The notes: generated by a model from the letters alone, not told the origin. A stretch of 64,000 nucleotides of DNA from Streptacidiphilus sp. ASG 303 (GCF_020991365.1 NZ_JAJLRA010000010.1:153665-217664), one strand, 5' to 3'. Counted from the stretch's first letter, positions 27,382-35,035 are shown. Translations and numbers: made by a program.

Positions 27382-28038
27382 TCAGCGGTACTCCCCCTGG
27401 AGCCTGCGGAGGTCTTCGAGGGTGGTGGCGGAGCCGGACAGCTCCGTGGGCCGGGGGGTGCCCAGCCCGTCGAGGAGCAGGTCGAGGTGGCGGTGGACGA
27501 AGCGGTCGGCGCCGCCGCAGCCGGTGCCCGGCAGCGGGCGTGCCAGCTGGGTGACGGCGACGATGACGTCCCCCGCGGCGATGTCGGGGCGCAGGTCGCC
27601 GGAGCGCCGGCCGGCGTCGATGATGTCCGAGACGGCGCGCTCCAGGCGGGTCCGGGCCGCGGCGAACTCGGGGTCCCGGGGGTCGACCCAGCCGGAGAGC
27701 AGCGGGCAGACGGCGCCGATGCGCTCGTCCGCCGCCGCGTGGACGAAGCGCCGCAGCGCCGCGAAGGCGGACGGCTCCTCGTCGCGGGCGGCCTCCGCCT
27801 GCTCGGCGGTGCGGACGAGGACGGAGAGGGTGACCGTGCGGATCAGCCCGCGCCGGTCGGGGAAGTGCCGGTACAGCGTGGCGTTGCCGATGCCGGCCCG
27901 GCGGGCGATCTCGTCCAGCGGGACGTCCGCGCCGTGCTCGACGAACGCCTCCCGGGCGGCAGCCGCGATCCGCGCACGGTTGCGGCAGGCGTCCGCCCTC
28001 ATGCGGGCCCCCTGCTGCTCCACGGCGCCGACGCTCAT
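27382..28038 (-). CDS. TetR-family regulator of the DHA2 exporter
   Basis: A 218-residue regulator with an N-terminal TetR helix-turn-helix: RIAAAAREAFVEHGADVPLD, then EIARRAGIGNATLYRHF (about residues 23-66), and a ligand-binding C-terminal domain. ATG at 28038 has GGAGGAG 7 bases upstream. Upstream lie two copies of an AACCGGGGA-type palindrome that make good autoregulatory operators. It probably represses itself and the exporter gene downstream. Confidence 0.88.
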   Translation of the reverse strand: MSVGAVEQQGARMRADACRNRARIAAAAREAFVEHGADVPLDEIARRAGIGNATLYRHFPDRRGLIRTVTLSVLVRTAEQAEAARDEEPSAFAALRRFVHAAADERIGAVCPLLSGWVDPRDPEFAAARTRLERAVSDIIDAGRRSGDLRPDIAAGDVIVAVTQLARPLPGTGCGGADRFVHRHLDLLLDGLGTPRPTELSGSATTLEDLRRLQGEYR

Positions 28039-28060
28039 CGGACTGCTCCTCCGGACGGTG

Positions 28061-28119
28061 AACCGGGGACTGCTTCCCCGGTTGCTCGCATGGGAAGAAC
28101 GGGGAAGGACTCCCCGGTT
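28061..28119. promoter_or_regulatory. Paired palindromic operators upstream of tetR
   Basis: Site 1 (28061-28083) is a perfect AACCGGGGA-N5-TCCCCGGTT palindrome. Site 2 (28097-28119) is the same design with two mismatches in the left arm. Centres are 36 bases apart and both sit within 85 bases of the tetR start, in the promoter. Two spaced sites suggest binding of two TetR dimers. Confidence 0.65.
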
Positions 28120-28132
28120 ATTTCACGGAGCC

Positions 28133-28150
28133 GTGTGACGCGCGTCACAC
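28133..28150. promoter_or_regulatory. Candidate Crp-type site upstream of tetR
   Basis: GTGTGACGCGCGTCACAC is a perfect 18-base palindrome. It contains TGTGA-N6-TCACA and also fits the GTG-N6-GNCAC motif described for Streptomyces Crp. It lies 95-112 bases upstream of tetR, just behind the TetR operators. Confidence 0.5.
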
Positions 28151-28264
28151 ACCCGGGGGGCGGCCTCCGGGACGGCCGGACGGAGCCGCACCGGGGAGGG
28201 GCCGCGCCCGGGCAGGGCCGCGTCCCGGCAGGGCAGTGTCCGGACGGGCAGTGTCCGGACGGGG

Positions 28265-28615
28265 TCACATGAGGCGGGCGCCGCGCTCGGCCTCGCGCAG
28301 CTCGTCGAGCAGGCCCTGCTGGCCGGCGAGCAGTTCGGTGAGGATCCGGCGGGCGGCGCGCAGCAGGTCGGCGACGTCGGCGCCGGCCAGCGAGTAGACG
28401 ACCGTGGAGCCCTCGCGGGCGGAGACCACGATCCCCGAGCGGCGCAGCACCGCGAGCTGCTGGGAGAGGCTGGACGGCTCCGCCTCCAGGTCCGCCAGCA
28501 GGTCGCGGACGGGCTTCGGCCCCTCCTGGAGGAGCTCCAGGACGCGGATGCGGACGGGGTGGCCGAGCATCCGGAAGAACTCCGCCTTCGCCTGGTACAG
28601 CGGAACCCGTTGCAC
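28265..28615 (-). CDS. ArsR/SmtB-family winged-helix regulator
   Basis: A 116-residue winged-helix repressor: FFRMLGHPVRIRVLELLQEG, PVRDLLADLEAEPSSLSQQLAVL and VVSAREGSTVVYSLAG follow the ArsR helix-turn-helix and wing. The classic alpha-3 ELCVCDL metal site is absent (no Cys in the protein), so sensing of As, Cd or Zn by that site is unlikely. GTG at 28615 is preceded by a GGGG run at about 9 bases. It stands alone, with a TTGAAG/CTTCAA palindrome in its promoter. Target unknown. Confidence 0.85.
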   Translation of the reverse strand: MQRVPLYQAKAEFFRMLGHPVRIRVLELLQEGPKPVRDLLADLEAEPSSLSQQLAVLRRSGIVVSAREGSTVVYSLAGADVADLLRAARRILTELLAGQQGLLDELREAERGARLM

Positions 28616-28719
28616 TGCCGGTCACCCCTTTCCGGACGCCGCCCCCTGTTTCCCGCGGTCGAAGGCTACGGGCGGGGGGCCCGATCTGCCGGGGAGTGAA
28701 GCATCCGGCGGATCGGGAA

Positions 28720-28735
28720 TTGAAGAAGGCTTCAA
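28720..28735. promoter_or_regulatory. Candidate ArsR operator
   Basis: TTGAAG-N4-CTTCAA, perfect 6-base arms, 105 bases upstream of the arsR-type gene in an AT-rich patch. A further GTGAAGC half-like element lies at about 28696. Short dyads of this kind are usual ArsR-family targets. Confidence 0.5.
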
Positions 28736-28757
28736 CTTGTGGGCAAGAAAAAGGGGT

Positions 28758-29129
28758 TCAGAGTTCCAGGGCGTCGCAGACCTGGCGGGCGCGGTGCCGG
28801 GCCAGGGCCAGGTTGGCCCGCTTCCGGTCCAGGACCAGGTAGAGGAAGATCCCCTGGCTGCCCCGCTTGGTCAGCGGCCGGATCAGGTGGAACTGCCCGG
28901 AGAGCGTGATCAGCATGTCCTCGATGGTCTCGCCGCGCAGGTCCAGCAGCTCCATGGCGCGCATCTTGGCCCGCACCACGTCGGTGTTGCCGGCCGCGGC
29001 CACGTTGAGGTCGAGCTCGTCATTGCCGCCGAGCACGCCCAGCGCCATACCGCTGCCGTAGTCGACCAGTGCGGTGCCCAGGGCACCGTCGATGGCCATG
29101 CACTCCTTGAGGGAGGTTTCCAGGTTCAT
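28758..29129 (-). CDS. Orphan Roadblock/LC7 protein (CvnB/MglB type), copy 1
   Basis: A 123-residue Roadblock/LC7 protein, a small dimeric fold that in bacteria partners Ras-like GTPases (MglB, CvnB). Visible family core: DGALGTALVDYGSGMALG, LDLNVAAAGNTDVVRAKMR, TIEDMLITLSGQFHLIRPLT and GIFLYLVLDRKRANLALARH. There is no cvnA kinase, DUF742 or GTPase gene nearby, so this is not a conservon. A second copy at 60229-60603 matches in 85 of about 123 positions by hand count. ATG at 29129 follows GGGGAC-type purines. Role unknown; regulation of a distant GTPase or a filament/scaffold role is possible. Confidence 0.88.
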   Translation of the reverse strand: MNLETSLKECMAIDGALGTALVDYGSGMALGVLGGNDELDLNVAAAGNTDVVRAKMRAMELLDLRGETIEDMLITLSGQFHLIRPLTKRGSQGIFLYLVLDRKRANLALARHRARQVCDALEL

Positions 29130-29536
29130 GGCTGCGTCCCCTTCTTCGTCGGTCCCCGGCCCGTCGGGCGTGCGGCGGTCGGGCGTGCGGCGGTCCGGCC
29201 CGCGGACCGGTCGCGATCACGACGCTAGGGGCCGCCCGGGCGCGCCGGGACACTCGACCGCAACCGACCGGAAGAGGCCGCACAAGCGGAGGAAAGCGGA
29301 AGGAATGCGTGCCCGAACGGTCTTCCGGCGCCGGTCCCGGTCCTTCCTGACGCAGTGTCGGACATCCCGTGGCGCGACGGCCCCCCGCCGGAGGACCGCC
29401 TCGCGCGACGGCACGGGACCGCACGGGACCGGACGGCGCGCCGCGGACGGCGCGGACCCGCCACCGGCGGCGGACCGCCGTTTCCGCCCGGTGGACCCGG
29501 GGCAGACGCCGCACGACCTGAGAGGGGTGGAGAACC
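29130..29536. other. Divergent intergenic region between the Roadblock and DUF1206 genes
   Basis: Four hundred bases without a supported gene. It begins with direct repeats of GTCGGGCGTGCGGCG (29162-29195), then a somewhat less GC-rich segment around 29265-29350 (AAGAGGCCGCACAAGCGGAG, GAAAGCGGAAGGAATG). Promoters for both flanking genes should be here; none matches a consensus clearly. Confidence 0.45.
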
Positions 29537-30394
29537 GTGACGGCATCGGCAGCTGCATCGGAGGCGGGCCGGGAGGCCCGTTCGGCGGGACGGGAGGTGG
29601 CCGACAGCAAGGCCATGCGCATCGCCGCACGGGCGGGCTTCGCCGCCCGCGGCGTGGTGTACGTGCTCATCGGGGTGCTCGCGGTGCGGATCGCCTTCGG
29701 CGACTCGGGCGCCGAGGCGGACCGGCGCGGTGCGCTGGAGCAGGTGGCCCGCCAGCCCTTCGGCGAGTTCCTGCTCTGGGTGATCGGCCTGGCGTTCGTC
29801 GGGCTGGCGCTGTGGCGGCTCACCGAGGCCGTGTACGGGCCCACCACCGGCTCGGGCGGCGGCGAGGGCAAGCGGACCGTCAAGCGCCTGACCGCGCTGG
29901 GCCGGGCCGTCTTCTACGGCGTGGTCGCGGCGGGCGTCTTCGGCCTGGTGCTCGGCTCGGGCGGCCCCCAGTCCAGCGACCACCAGTCCAAGGGCCTGAG
30001 CGCCCGGGCGATGGAGTGGCCGGGCGGCCGCTGGCTGGTCGGGGCCGTCGGGATCGGCTTCGTGGTGGCGGGCTGCTGGATCGCGGCGCGCGCCGCGATG
30101 CGGAAGTTCATGAAGAAGATGGAGACCGGCCGGATGAGCGCCAAGGAGGAGCGCGCCGTCAAGGTGCTCGGCGCCGCCGGCGGCGTCGCCCGGGGCGTGG
30201 TCTTCGCCACGGCGGGCGTCTTCGCGGTCGTGGCGGCCGTGCAGTTCGACCCGGACAAGGCCAAGGGCGTCGACGACACCCTGCGGTCCTTCACGCAGAC
30301 CCCGGCCGGGCCGTGGCTGCTGGTCGTGGTCGCCGTGGGCCTGGTGCTCTTCGGCGTCTTCTCCTTCGCCTGCGCCCGCTGGCGCAAGGTCTGA
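29537..30394 (+). CDS. DUF1206 membrane protein
   Basis: A 285-residue integral membrane protein with six hydrophobic segments arranged as three tandem two-helix DUF1206 units. Each unit begins with a related pattern: RAGFAARGVVYVLIGVLAVR, LGRAVFYGVVAAGVFGLV, and AGGVARGVVFATAGVFAV, followed by a second helix (for example WVIGLAFVGLALWRLTEA). GTG at 29537 has GGTGGAG 4 bases upstream. The family is common in actinobacteria but has no known function. A strong hairpin lies 23 bases after the stop, inside the next, convergent gene. Confidence 0.85.
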   Translation: MTASAAASEAGREARSAGREVADSKAMRIAARAGFAARGVVYVLIGVLAVRIAFGDSGAEADRRGALEQVARQPFGEFLLWVIGLAFVGLALWRLTEAVYGPTTGSGGGEGKRTVKRLTALGRAVFYGVVAAGVFGLVLGSGGPQSSDHQSKGLSARAMEWPGGRWLVGAVGIGFVVAGCWIAARAAMRKFMKKMETGRMSAKEERAVKVLGAAGGVARGVVFATAGVFAVVAAVQFDPDKAKGVDDTLRSFTQTPAGPWLLVVVAVGLVLFGVFSFACARWRKV

Positions 30395-30401
30395 CGGGAT
30401 C

Positions 30402-30986
30402 TCAGCAGCCGTCGGCGCGCCCGGCGGCGGACCCCTCCGGTCCGCCGCCGGGCGCGTCCGTGCGGGCGGCGAGGTCGAGGCGCCAGTCATTGCTGCGCAT
30501 CGTGCGGCCGCTGCCGGGCGGGTACGGGAAGTCGCACTCCCCCAGCAGGACGAAGCCCGCGCGGCGGCAGAGGGCGTTGGAGGCGGGGTTGTCCACGGAG
30601 GGGAAGGCGTGCAGGTACCGGTGGCGCCCCTCGGCCCGGGCCCGGTGGAGCACGGCGGCGACGGCGGCGGCCGCGACGCCCCGGCCCTGGTGGGACGGCA
30701 GGACGTTCCAGCCGCTCTCGTACACCGCCTCGCCGCGCCAGACCCGCGCCCAGTACCCGACGGTGCCGACCGCCTCGCCGCCGGGCAGGAGCACCCGGAA
30801 CATGCGGCCGTCGAGCGCCCCGAGGTACCGGCGGTGGCGGGCGAGGACCTGCTCCTCGGTCTCCGGGCCGCCCACGTGCCGCTTCATCTCCGGCGTGTTG
30901 ATCCGCCGCAGCAGCTCCAGGCCCTCCTCGGACCAGGGCTCGATCCGCACGCCCAGGGCGTTCTCCGGTGTCCTCACGCCGCTCAT
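30402..30986 (-). CDS. GNAT-family N-acetyltransferase
   Basis: A 194-residue acetyl-CoA-dependent acetyltransferase. Motif A for acetyl-CoA is NVLPSHQGRGVAAAAVAAVL (QxxGxG/A pattern), followed by HAFPSVDNPASNALCRRAGF (motif B), typical of RimJ-like GNATs. The start may be GTG at 30977, which has CCAGGA 8 bases away, since the ATG at 30986 has AGG directly against it. The C-terminal 25 residues are Gly/Ala-rich and their codons form a perfect hairpin serving the convergent DUF1206 gene. Substrate unknown. Confidence 0.82.
   Translation of the reverse strand: MSGVRTPENALGVRIEPWSEEGLELLRRINTPEMKRHVGGPETEEQVLARHRRYLGALDGRMFRVLLPGGEAVGTVGYWARVWRGEAVYESGWNVLPSHQGRGVAAAAVAAVLHRARAEGRHRYLHAFPSVDNPASNALCRRAGFVLLGECDFPYPPGSGRTMRSNDWRLDLAARTDAPGGGPEGSAAGRADGC
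30417..30455 (+). terminator. Hairpin terminator for the DUF1206 gene, inside the GNAT coding sequence
   Basis: Perfect 17-bp stem (30417-30433 with 30439-30455), 5-base loop. The GNAT stop lies at 30402-30404, so the hairpin is encoded by its last codons; the DUF1206 stop is 23 bases to the left. Confidence 0.65.
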
Positions 30987-31050
30987 CCTGGCAGGGCCGC
31001 CCGCCGTGCCGGAACCGCTTTTCCGCAGCCCCGGGAGGCGGCGCGCGGGT

Positions 31051-32250
31051 TCAGGCGCCCCCGCCCAGCAGGGCTCCGCGGTGCCGCGAGGCGAGGCGGA
31101 GCAGGGCGGCCCCGGCCGGCTGGACCGGTTCGCGGTCCAGGAGGCGCCCGACGGCCTCCGCGGTGAAGGGCAGGCCGACGGACCTGCCGGTGCCGTCCTC
31201 GGCGCCGACCCGGCGGCCCTCGGCGTTGACCGCGGCGAGCCGGGGGAAGACCCGGTCGAAGAAGGCGGCCTCCACGACGGCCACCGTCAGCAGGTCCACG
31301 GCGAAGGTCAGCGGGTCCGCCCCCAGGCCCAGCCAGTGCACGGAGAGGTCGCCGCGCCGCCGGCCCGCGCCGAGCTCCCGGTACAGGGGCCACGCGTCGT
31401 AGTCGAGGGGCGCGGCGGCGGTGCCGTGGTCCTCCGCGGCGCCGAGCAGCTCCTCGGCCAGTTCGCGCACGAGGCAGCGCCACAGGTCGAAGTCGTTGGC
31501 CTCGTTCCACGGGGCGTCGTGCGAGGGCTGGAACATGCCGGCCGGCATCACCTGGTACAGGCCGCCGCCCGCGGCGACCTTGGCCGGGTCGCGCCAGTGC
31601 AGCACGAACTCCGCCGTCCCGGCCCGGCGGTCGTGGCGCAGCAGCAGGGTCGAGACGCCGGGCAGGGCGGGCCGCCGGGCCAGGTCGGTCGGGTCCCCGA
31701 GGGCGTCGCGGAAGGGCGTGCCCGGCACCTCGCCGAGGTCGGCGGCGGCGAGCTCGTGGGCGGCGGCCTCGTGGACGTCCAGGCCCTCGAAGTACCGGGC
31801 GCGGCCGAAGCCGAGCACCGGCGCCCCGCCCTCGTCGTCGACGGAGAGCAGGCGGTAGCAGGCGCGGTCCTCCAGGAGGCGGGGCCGGGCGAGGGCGGCC
31901 AGCGCGTCCGCGTAGGCGGCGTGGGGGGTTCCGTCGTCGCGCAGCGGCCGCAGCGGGTCCAGTTCGGGGCGCAGCCCGTGGACGGGCGGGGGCGGGGCGT
32001 CGGTGAGCGGGCGCAGCCGGACCCGCTCCAGCGGCACGGGCGCGGCCGGGATCCAGTGCGGCCGGGCCAGCAGCGGCGCGGCGGGCCCGGGGGCGGCGCC
32101 GGCCGCGGCGAGCCGGGCGAGGCGGTGCCGGTGGGCGTCCAGGTGGCGGCGGACGCGCAGCCAGCGGGCGCGCGAGGCGGCGGGCACGCCGGGCGCCGGG
32201 GCGGCGGGCGTCACGGGCGGGCCGGACGGGCCGGGCGCGGGGGCGGTCAC
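31051..32250 (-). CDS. Nudix-like protein with a divergent Nudix box
   Basis: A 399-residue protein I recognise only partly. The N-terminal 45 residues are Pro/Ala-rich; residues about 60-160 have no family I can name. The C-terminal half (FVLHWRDPAKVAAGGGLYQV, MPAGMFQPSH, NDFDLWRCLVRELAEELLGA) resembles a Nudix fold: RELAEELLG matches the REUXEEXGU helix except at the late Gly, while the preceding GX5E loop is not recognisable. It may be a ligand sensor or regulator built on a Nudix fold, not a hydrolase. GTG at 32250 overlaps the stop of the true Nudix gene by 4 bases (GTGA), so the two are coupled. Confidence 0.65.
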   Translation of the reverse strand: MTAPAPGPSGPPVTPAAPAPGVPAASRARWLRVRRHLDAHRHRLARLAAAGAAPGPAAPLLARPHWIPAAPVPLERVRLRPLTDAPPPPVHGLRPELDPLRPLRDDGTPHAAYADALAALARPRLLEDRACYRLLSVDDEGGAPVLGFGRARYFEGLDVHEAAAHELAAADLGEVPGTPFRDALGDPTDLARRPALPGVSTLLLRHDRRAGTAEFVLHWRDPAKVAAGGGLYQVMPAGMFQPSHDAPWNEANDFDLWRCLVRELAEELLGAAEDHGTAAAPLDYDAWPLYRELGAGRRRGDLSVHWLGLGADPLTFAVDLLTVAVVEAAFFDRVFPRLAAVNAEGRRVGAEDGTGRSVGLPFTAEAVGRLLDREPVQPAGAALLRLASRHRGALLGGGA

Positions 32251-32759
32251 CGGGCGGACCCGCCGGGCCCCTGGAGGGCGCCGATCCGGTGGAACAGCTC
32301 CGCGCCGAGGACCCGGACGTCCAGCGGCGTCTCCACCCCGGGCAGCTCGGCGGCCGCCACCCAGTGCAGGGGGTGCCCGGCCTCCCCCACGGGACGGTCG
32401 GGCCGGTCGGCCACGGCGATGTAGTGGTGGTCGACGTGGACGTGCGGCGCGGGGCAGTACCGGTCCGCCCCCACCGGGATCTCCACCGTCCACCAGGGCG
32501 GCGGCACCGTCCGGTGCGGGTAGCCGTCCGGCAGCTCCCCCGGCGCGCCGTACCCGGGCGGGACGAGGAAGCGGGCGGACAGCCCGGTCTCCTCCACCAC
32601 CTCCCGGACGGCGGCCTCGGCGGGGGTCTCGTCCGGCTCCACGTGGCCGCCGGGGACGAGCAGGCCGCCGAGGCGGGGGTGCTCGATCATGCCGAGCCGC
32701 CAGTCGCCGCCGACCCGGGCGAAGAGGTAGACGCTGGCGGTGGCGTGCTTGGCCGTCAT
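32247..32759 (-). CDS. Nudix hydrolase
   Basis: A 170-residue Nudix hydrolase that would cleave a nucleoside diphosphate linked to another moiety. The Nudix box is complete: GGHVEPDE, then REVVEETGL, fitting GX5EX7REUXEEXGU. Substrate cannot be told; His/Tyr-rich HVHVDHHYIAV downstream is a common beta-strand pattern of the fold. ATG at 32759 has GAGG 6 bases upstream. It overlaps the downstream Nudix-like gene by 4 bases and is divergent from a third Nudix gene. Confidence 0.9.
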   Translation of the reverse strand: MTAKHATASVYLFARVGGDWRLGMIEHPRLGGLLVPGGHVEPDETPAEAAVREVVEETGLSARFLVPPGYGAPGELPDGYPHRTVPPPWWTVEIPVGADRYCPAPHVHVDHHYIAVADRPDRPVGEAGHPLHWVAAAELPGVETPLDVRVLGAELFHRIGALQGPGGSAR

Positions 32760-32913
32760 GGGCGTCCTCGTCTCGGGCGGGGTCCCGGGCGGGGCACCCG
32801 GGGCGGGCACCCGGGCGGCGGGCGGGGTGCTCCGACTCTTTCACGTCCCGCCGCACCCCGGCGGCGGGGGCCGCCCGGACGCGGACACGGGCCGCAGCGG
32901 TCCGCCCGTGTGC

Positions 32914-32926
32914 TTGGATGCGGGCC
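32914..32926 (+). promoter_or_regulatory. Leaderless-type -10 element for the Nudix gene
   Basis: TTGGAT (32914-32919) is followed by the same GCGGGCC heptamer and ATG as in the methyltransferase gene. No ribosome binding site is present, so translation probably begins at the transcript 5' end. Confidence 0.5.
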
Positions 32927-33445
32927 ATGACGACTGCGGACCCCTCCCTGGAAATCCTGGACATCGTCGACGAGCAGGACCGCGTGACGGGCACCGCGAC
33001 ACGCGGCGAGGTGTACGAGCGGCGGCTGACGCACCGCTGCGTGTTCGTGCTCTGCCGGGACGCCGAGGACCGGATCTTCGTCCACCGCCGCACCGCGGCC
33101 AAGCTCTTCTCCCCGCTGATGTACGACCTCTTCGTCGGCGGCGTCGTCGGCGCGGGCGAGACGTACGCGGAGGCGGCGGTCCGCGAGGCGGAGGAGGAGC
33201 TGGGCGTCTCGGGGATCAGGCCGCGGCACCTGTTCAAGTTCCTCTTCGAGACGCCGGAGCACTCCTGGTGGTGCGACGTCCACGAGGCGCGGTGGACCGG
33301 GCCGGTCGACCCGCAGGTGGAGGAGGTCGACTGGCACGCCTTCCTCACCGAGGAGGAGGTGGGGCGGCGCCTCGCCGAGTGGCCCTTCGTGGCGGACGGG
33401 CTGGAGGCGTGGCGCCGCTACCGGGAGCTGCGGGACCGCGGCTGA
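32927..33445 (+). CDS. Nudix hydrolase (Idi/YfcD-like)
   Basis: A 172-residue Nudix protein. Box: GGVVGAGETYAEAAVREAEEELGV, here broken as GGVVGAGE and REAEEELGV. The N-terminus EILDIVDEQDRVTGTATRGE and RCVFVLCRDAEDRIFVHRR, with a conserved FDLFVGG-like segment, resemble YfcD and isopentenyl-diphosphate isomerase relatives. Real Idi active-site Cys/His residues are not obvious, so hydrolase is more likely. The last 28 bases overlap the convergent cytochrome b gene. Confidence 0.88.
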   Translation: MTTADPSLEILDIVDEQDRVTGTATRGEVYERRLTHRCVFVLCRDAEDRIFVHRRTAAKLFSPLMYDLFVGGVVGAGETYAEAAVREAEEELGVSGIRPRHLFKFLFETPEHSWWCDVHEARWTGPVDPQVEEVDWHAFLTEEEVGRRLAEWPFVADGLEAWRRYRELRDRG

Positions 33446-34158
33446 TCCGGGGCGGGCCGCTCCGGCGCGTCCGGGGCGTCCCGCCCGGCCGCGGCCCGTT
33501 CCCGTGCGGCGCGTTCCCGTGCGGCCCAGAGCGGGTGCTCGCGGGCGGCCCAGCCGGGCGAGACCGTGCCGGTGCGCATGCCGAGGCGGGCCTCCGGGTC
33601 GCGCGAGGCCATCCACAGGTGGCCGGCGACCACCGCGGCCACGGCGAGCGCCAGCCAGTCGTGGACGAAGGTGGCGCCGGTCCGCCACACCAGCGGCGCC
33701 AGGTGCGGGAACCACATGAGCAGTCCGGTGCCGACCATGACCAGGGCGGCGCCGGCCGTCCAGGAGGCGTAGAGCTTCTGCCCGGCGTTGAACTTGCCGG
33801 CCGGCCGCTCCCAGTGCCGCCGCAGGGCGGACCGCAGCCACTGCCGGTCGTGCGGGCCGAAGCGGTTGAGGAGCCGCAGGTCGGCGCGGAACGCCCGCGA
33901 CGCCAGGCCCGCCAGGACGGGGAGCGGCAGCAGGATCCCGGACCACTCGTGGACGGTGACCACCAGCCGCCGCCGGCCGACCAGCTCGGCCAGCGGCGGC
34001 AGGTAGAGGCAGGCGGCGGTCACCAGGCACAGGCCCATCAGCGCCGCCGTGGAGCGGTGGACCCACCGCTCGGCGGCGGTGAACCGGCGCAGCCGCCCGC
34101 CGGGCGGCGCGGCGTCGGGCCCCGGCCCGGGGGCGTCAGGCTGTCGGGGCATCGTCAC
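33418..34158 (-). CDS. Cytochrome b561-type membrane subunit of a molybdopterin oxidoreductase
   Basis: A 246-residue membrane protein with four hydrophobic segments and His residues placed for haem b ligation (AAERWVHRSTAALMG; VTVHEWSGILLPLPVL; FVHDWLALAVAAVVAGHLWM). This matches the YedZ/FdnI-like cytochrome b/b6 group. The C-terminal 45 residues are charged and disordered. GTG at 34158 or ATG at 34152 starts the gene; 23 bases overlap the upstream molybdopterin gene, so the two form one electron-transfer unit. The 3' end overlaps the convergent Nudix gene. Confidence 0.85.
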   Translation of the reverse strand: MTMPRQPDAPGPGPDAAPPGGRLRRFTAAERWVHRSTAALMGLCLVTAACLYLPPLAELVGRRRLVVTVHEWSGILLPLPVLAGLASRAFRADLRLLNRFGPHDRQWLRSALRRHWERPAGKFNAGQKLYASWTAGAALVMVGTGLLMWFPHLAPLVWRTGATFVHDWLALAVAAVVAGHLWMASRDPEARLGMRTGTVSPGWAAREHPLWAARERAARERAAAGRDAPDAPERPAPDQPRSRSSR

Positions 34159-34864
34159 GTCCGTTCGACCGTCCCACCCAGGCGTCCACGTCGTAGCCGT
34201 ACTGCTCCCAGTAGCCGGGCCGCACCCGGTCGGTCACGGTGATGCCGGAGAGCCACTTCGCCGACTTGTAGAAGTACATCGGGGCCACGTAGAGGCGGAC
34301 CGGGCCGCCGTGGGCGTGGCCGATGGCGGCGTCCTGCATCCGCAGCGCGACCAGGACGTCGGGGCGGCGGGCCTGCTCCAGGGTGAGGCTCTCGCTGTAC
34401 GCGCCGTCGAAGCAGGTGAACCGGACCGCGTGCGCCCCGGGCCGCACGCCGGCCGCGTCGAGCAGGCGGGAGAGGCGCACGCCCTCGAACGGGGTGCGCG
34501 GCACCCGCCAGCCGGTGACGCACTGGACGTCCCGCACCAGCCGGTCCTGGGGCAGGGCGCGCAGGTCGGCCAGCCGGTAGGAGCCGGGCCGGTCGACGAG
34601 GCCGTCCACGGTGAGCCGGTAGTCGGCCTCGCCGCGGTGGGGCACCGAGTCGGCGACGGAGTAGTAGCGGAAGCCGCCCCCGCCGGGCAGCAGTCCGGTG
34701 AGTCCGGTGGGGTCCTTGCCGGCGGCGGCCCCGAGGAAGGAGTCCACCCCGCGCTGGAGGAAGGGCCCGGCGGCGACGCCGGCGGCGCCGAGCCCGAGCA
34801 TGCCGAGGACGACGCGGCGGCCGACCGGCGTGCCGCGCCCCTCGGGTTCGGAGGTCGTGTCCAC
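34136..34864 (-). CDS. Tat-exported molybdopterin oxidoreductase (YedY/sulfite oxidase family)
   Basis: A 242-residue catalytic subunit with a sulfite-oxidase-type molybdopterin fold. A twin-arginine signal is present (GRRVVLGMLGLGAAGVAAG, residues 15-33). The Mo-ligating Cys is in RDVQCVTGWRVPRTPFEGV, and GYSE-like FDGAYSESLTL and GGPVRLYVAPMYFYKSAKWL complete the domain. It should act outside the membrane and pass electrons to the cytochrome b encoded next to it. GTG at 34864 has GAGGG almost touching it, so the exact start is uncertain. Substrate (S- or N-oxide, methionine sulfoxide) unknown. Confidence 0.87.
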   Translation of the reverse strand: MDTTSEPEGRGTPVGRRVVLGMLGLGAAGVAAGPFLQRGVDSFLGAAAGKDPTGLTGLLPGGGGFRYYSVADSVPHRGEADYRLTVDGLVDRPGSYRLADLRALPQDRLVRDVQCVTGWRVPRTPFEGVRLSRLLDAAGVRPGAHAVRFTCFDGAYSESLTLEQARRPDVLVALRMQDAAIGHAHGGPVRLYVAPMYFYKSAKWLSGITVTDRVRPGYWEQYGYDVDAWVGRSNGRDDAPTA

Positions 34865-34995
34865 CCCTCGATTCGACCAGGTGGAGCGCGTCCTGGCCAG
34901 GGGCGGCGGCCGGACGTCAGCGTTTCGTCACACATGGCGGGGCGGCCGGGAGGGGGCGGGCGCCCTCGGGGCCGCGGGGACAGCGCCCCGGGGAG

Positions 34996-35035
34996 CCAGG
35001 GCCGCGTCCGCCGGGGGGTGCGGACGCGGCCCTGG
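34996..35035. repeat. Long hairpin in the divergent yedY/tetR region
   Basis: Perfect 16-bp stem (34996-35011 with 35020-35035) with an 8-base loop. It is shaped like a terminator but both flanking genes are transcribed away from it. It may insulate the two promoters or regulate one 5' leader. Confidence 0.55.

Noticed and set aside
28265..28615. ArsR protein as an arsenic or cadmium sensor
   Set aside because: There are no Cys residues, so the classical metal sites are absent.
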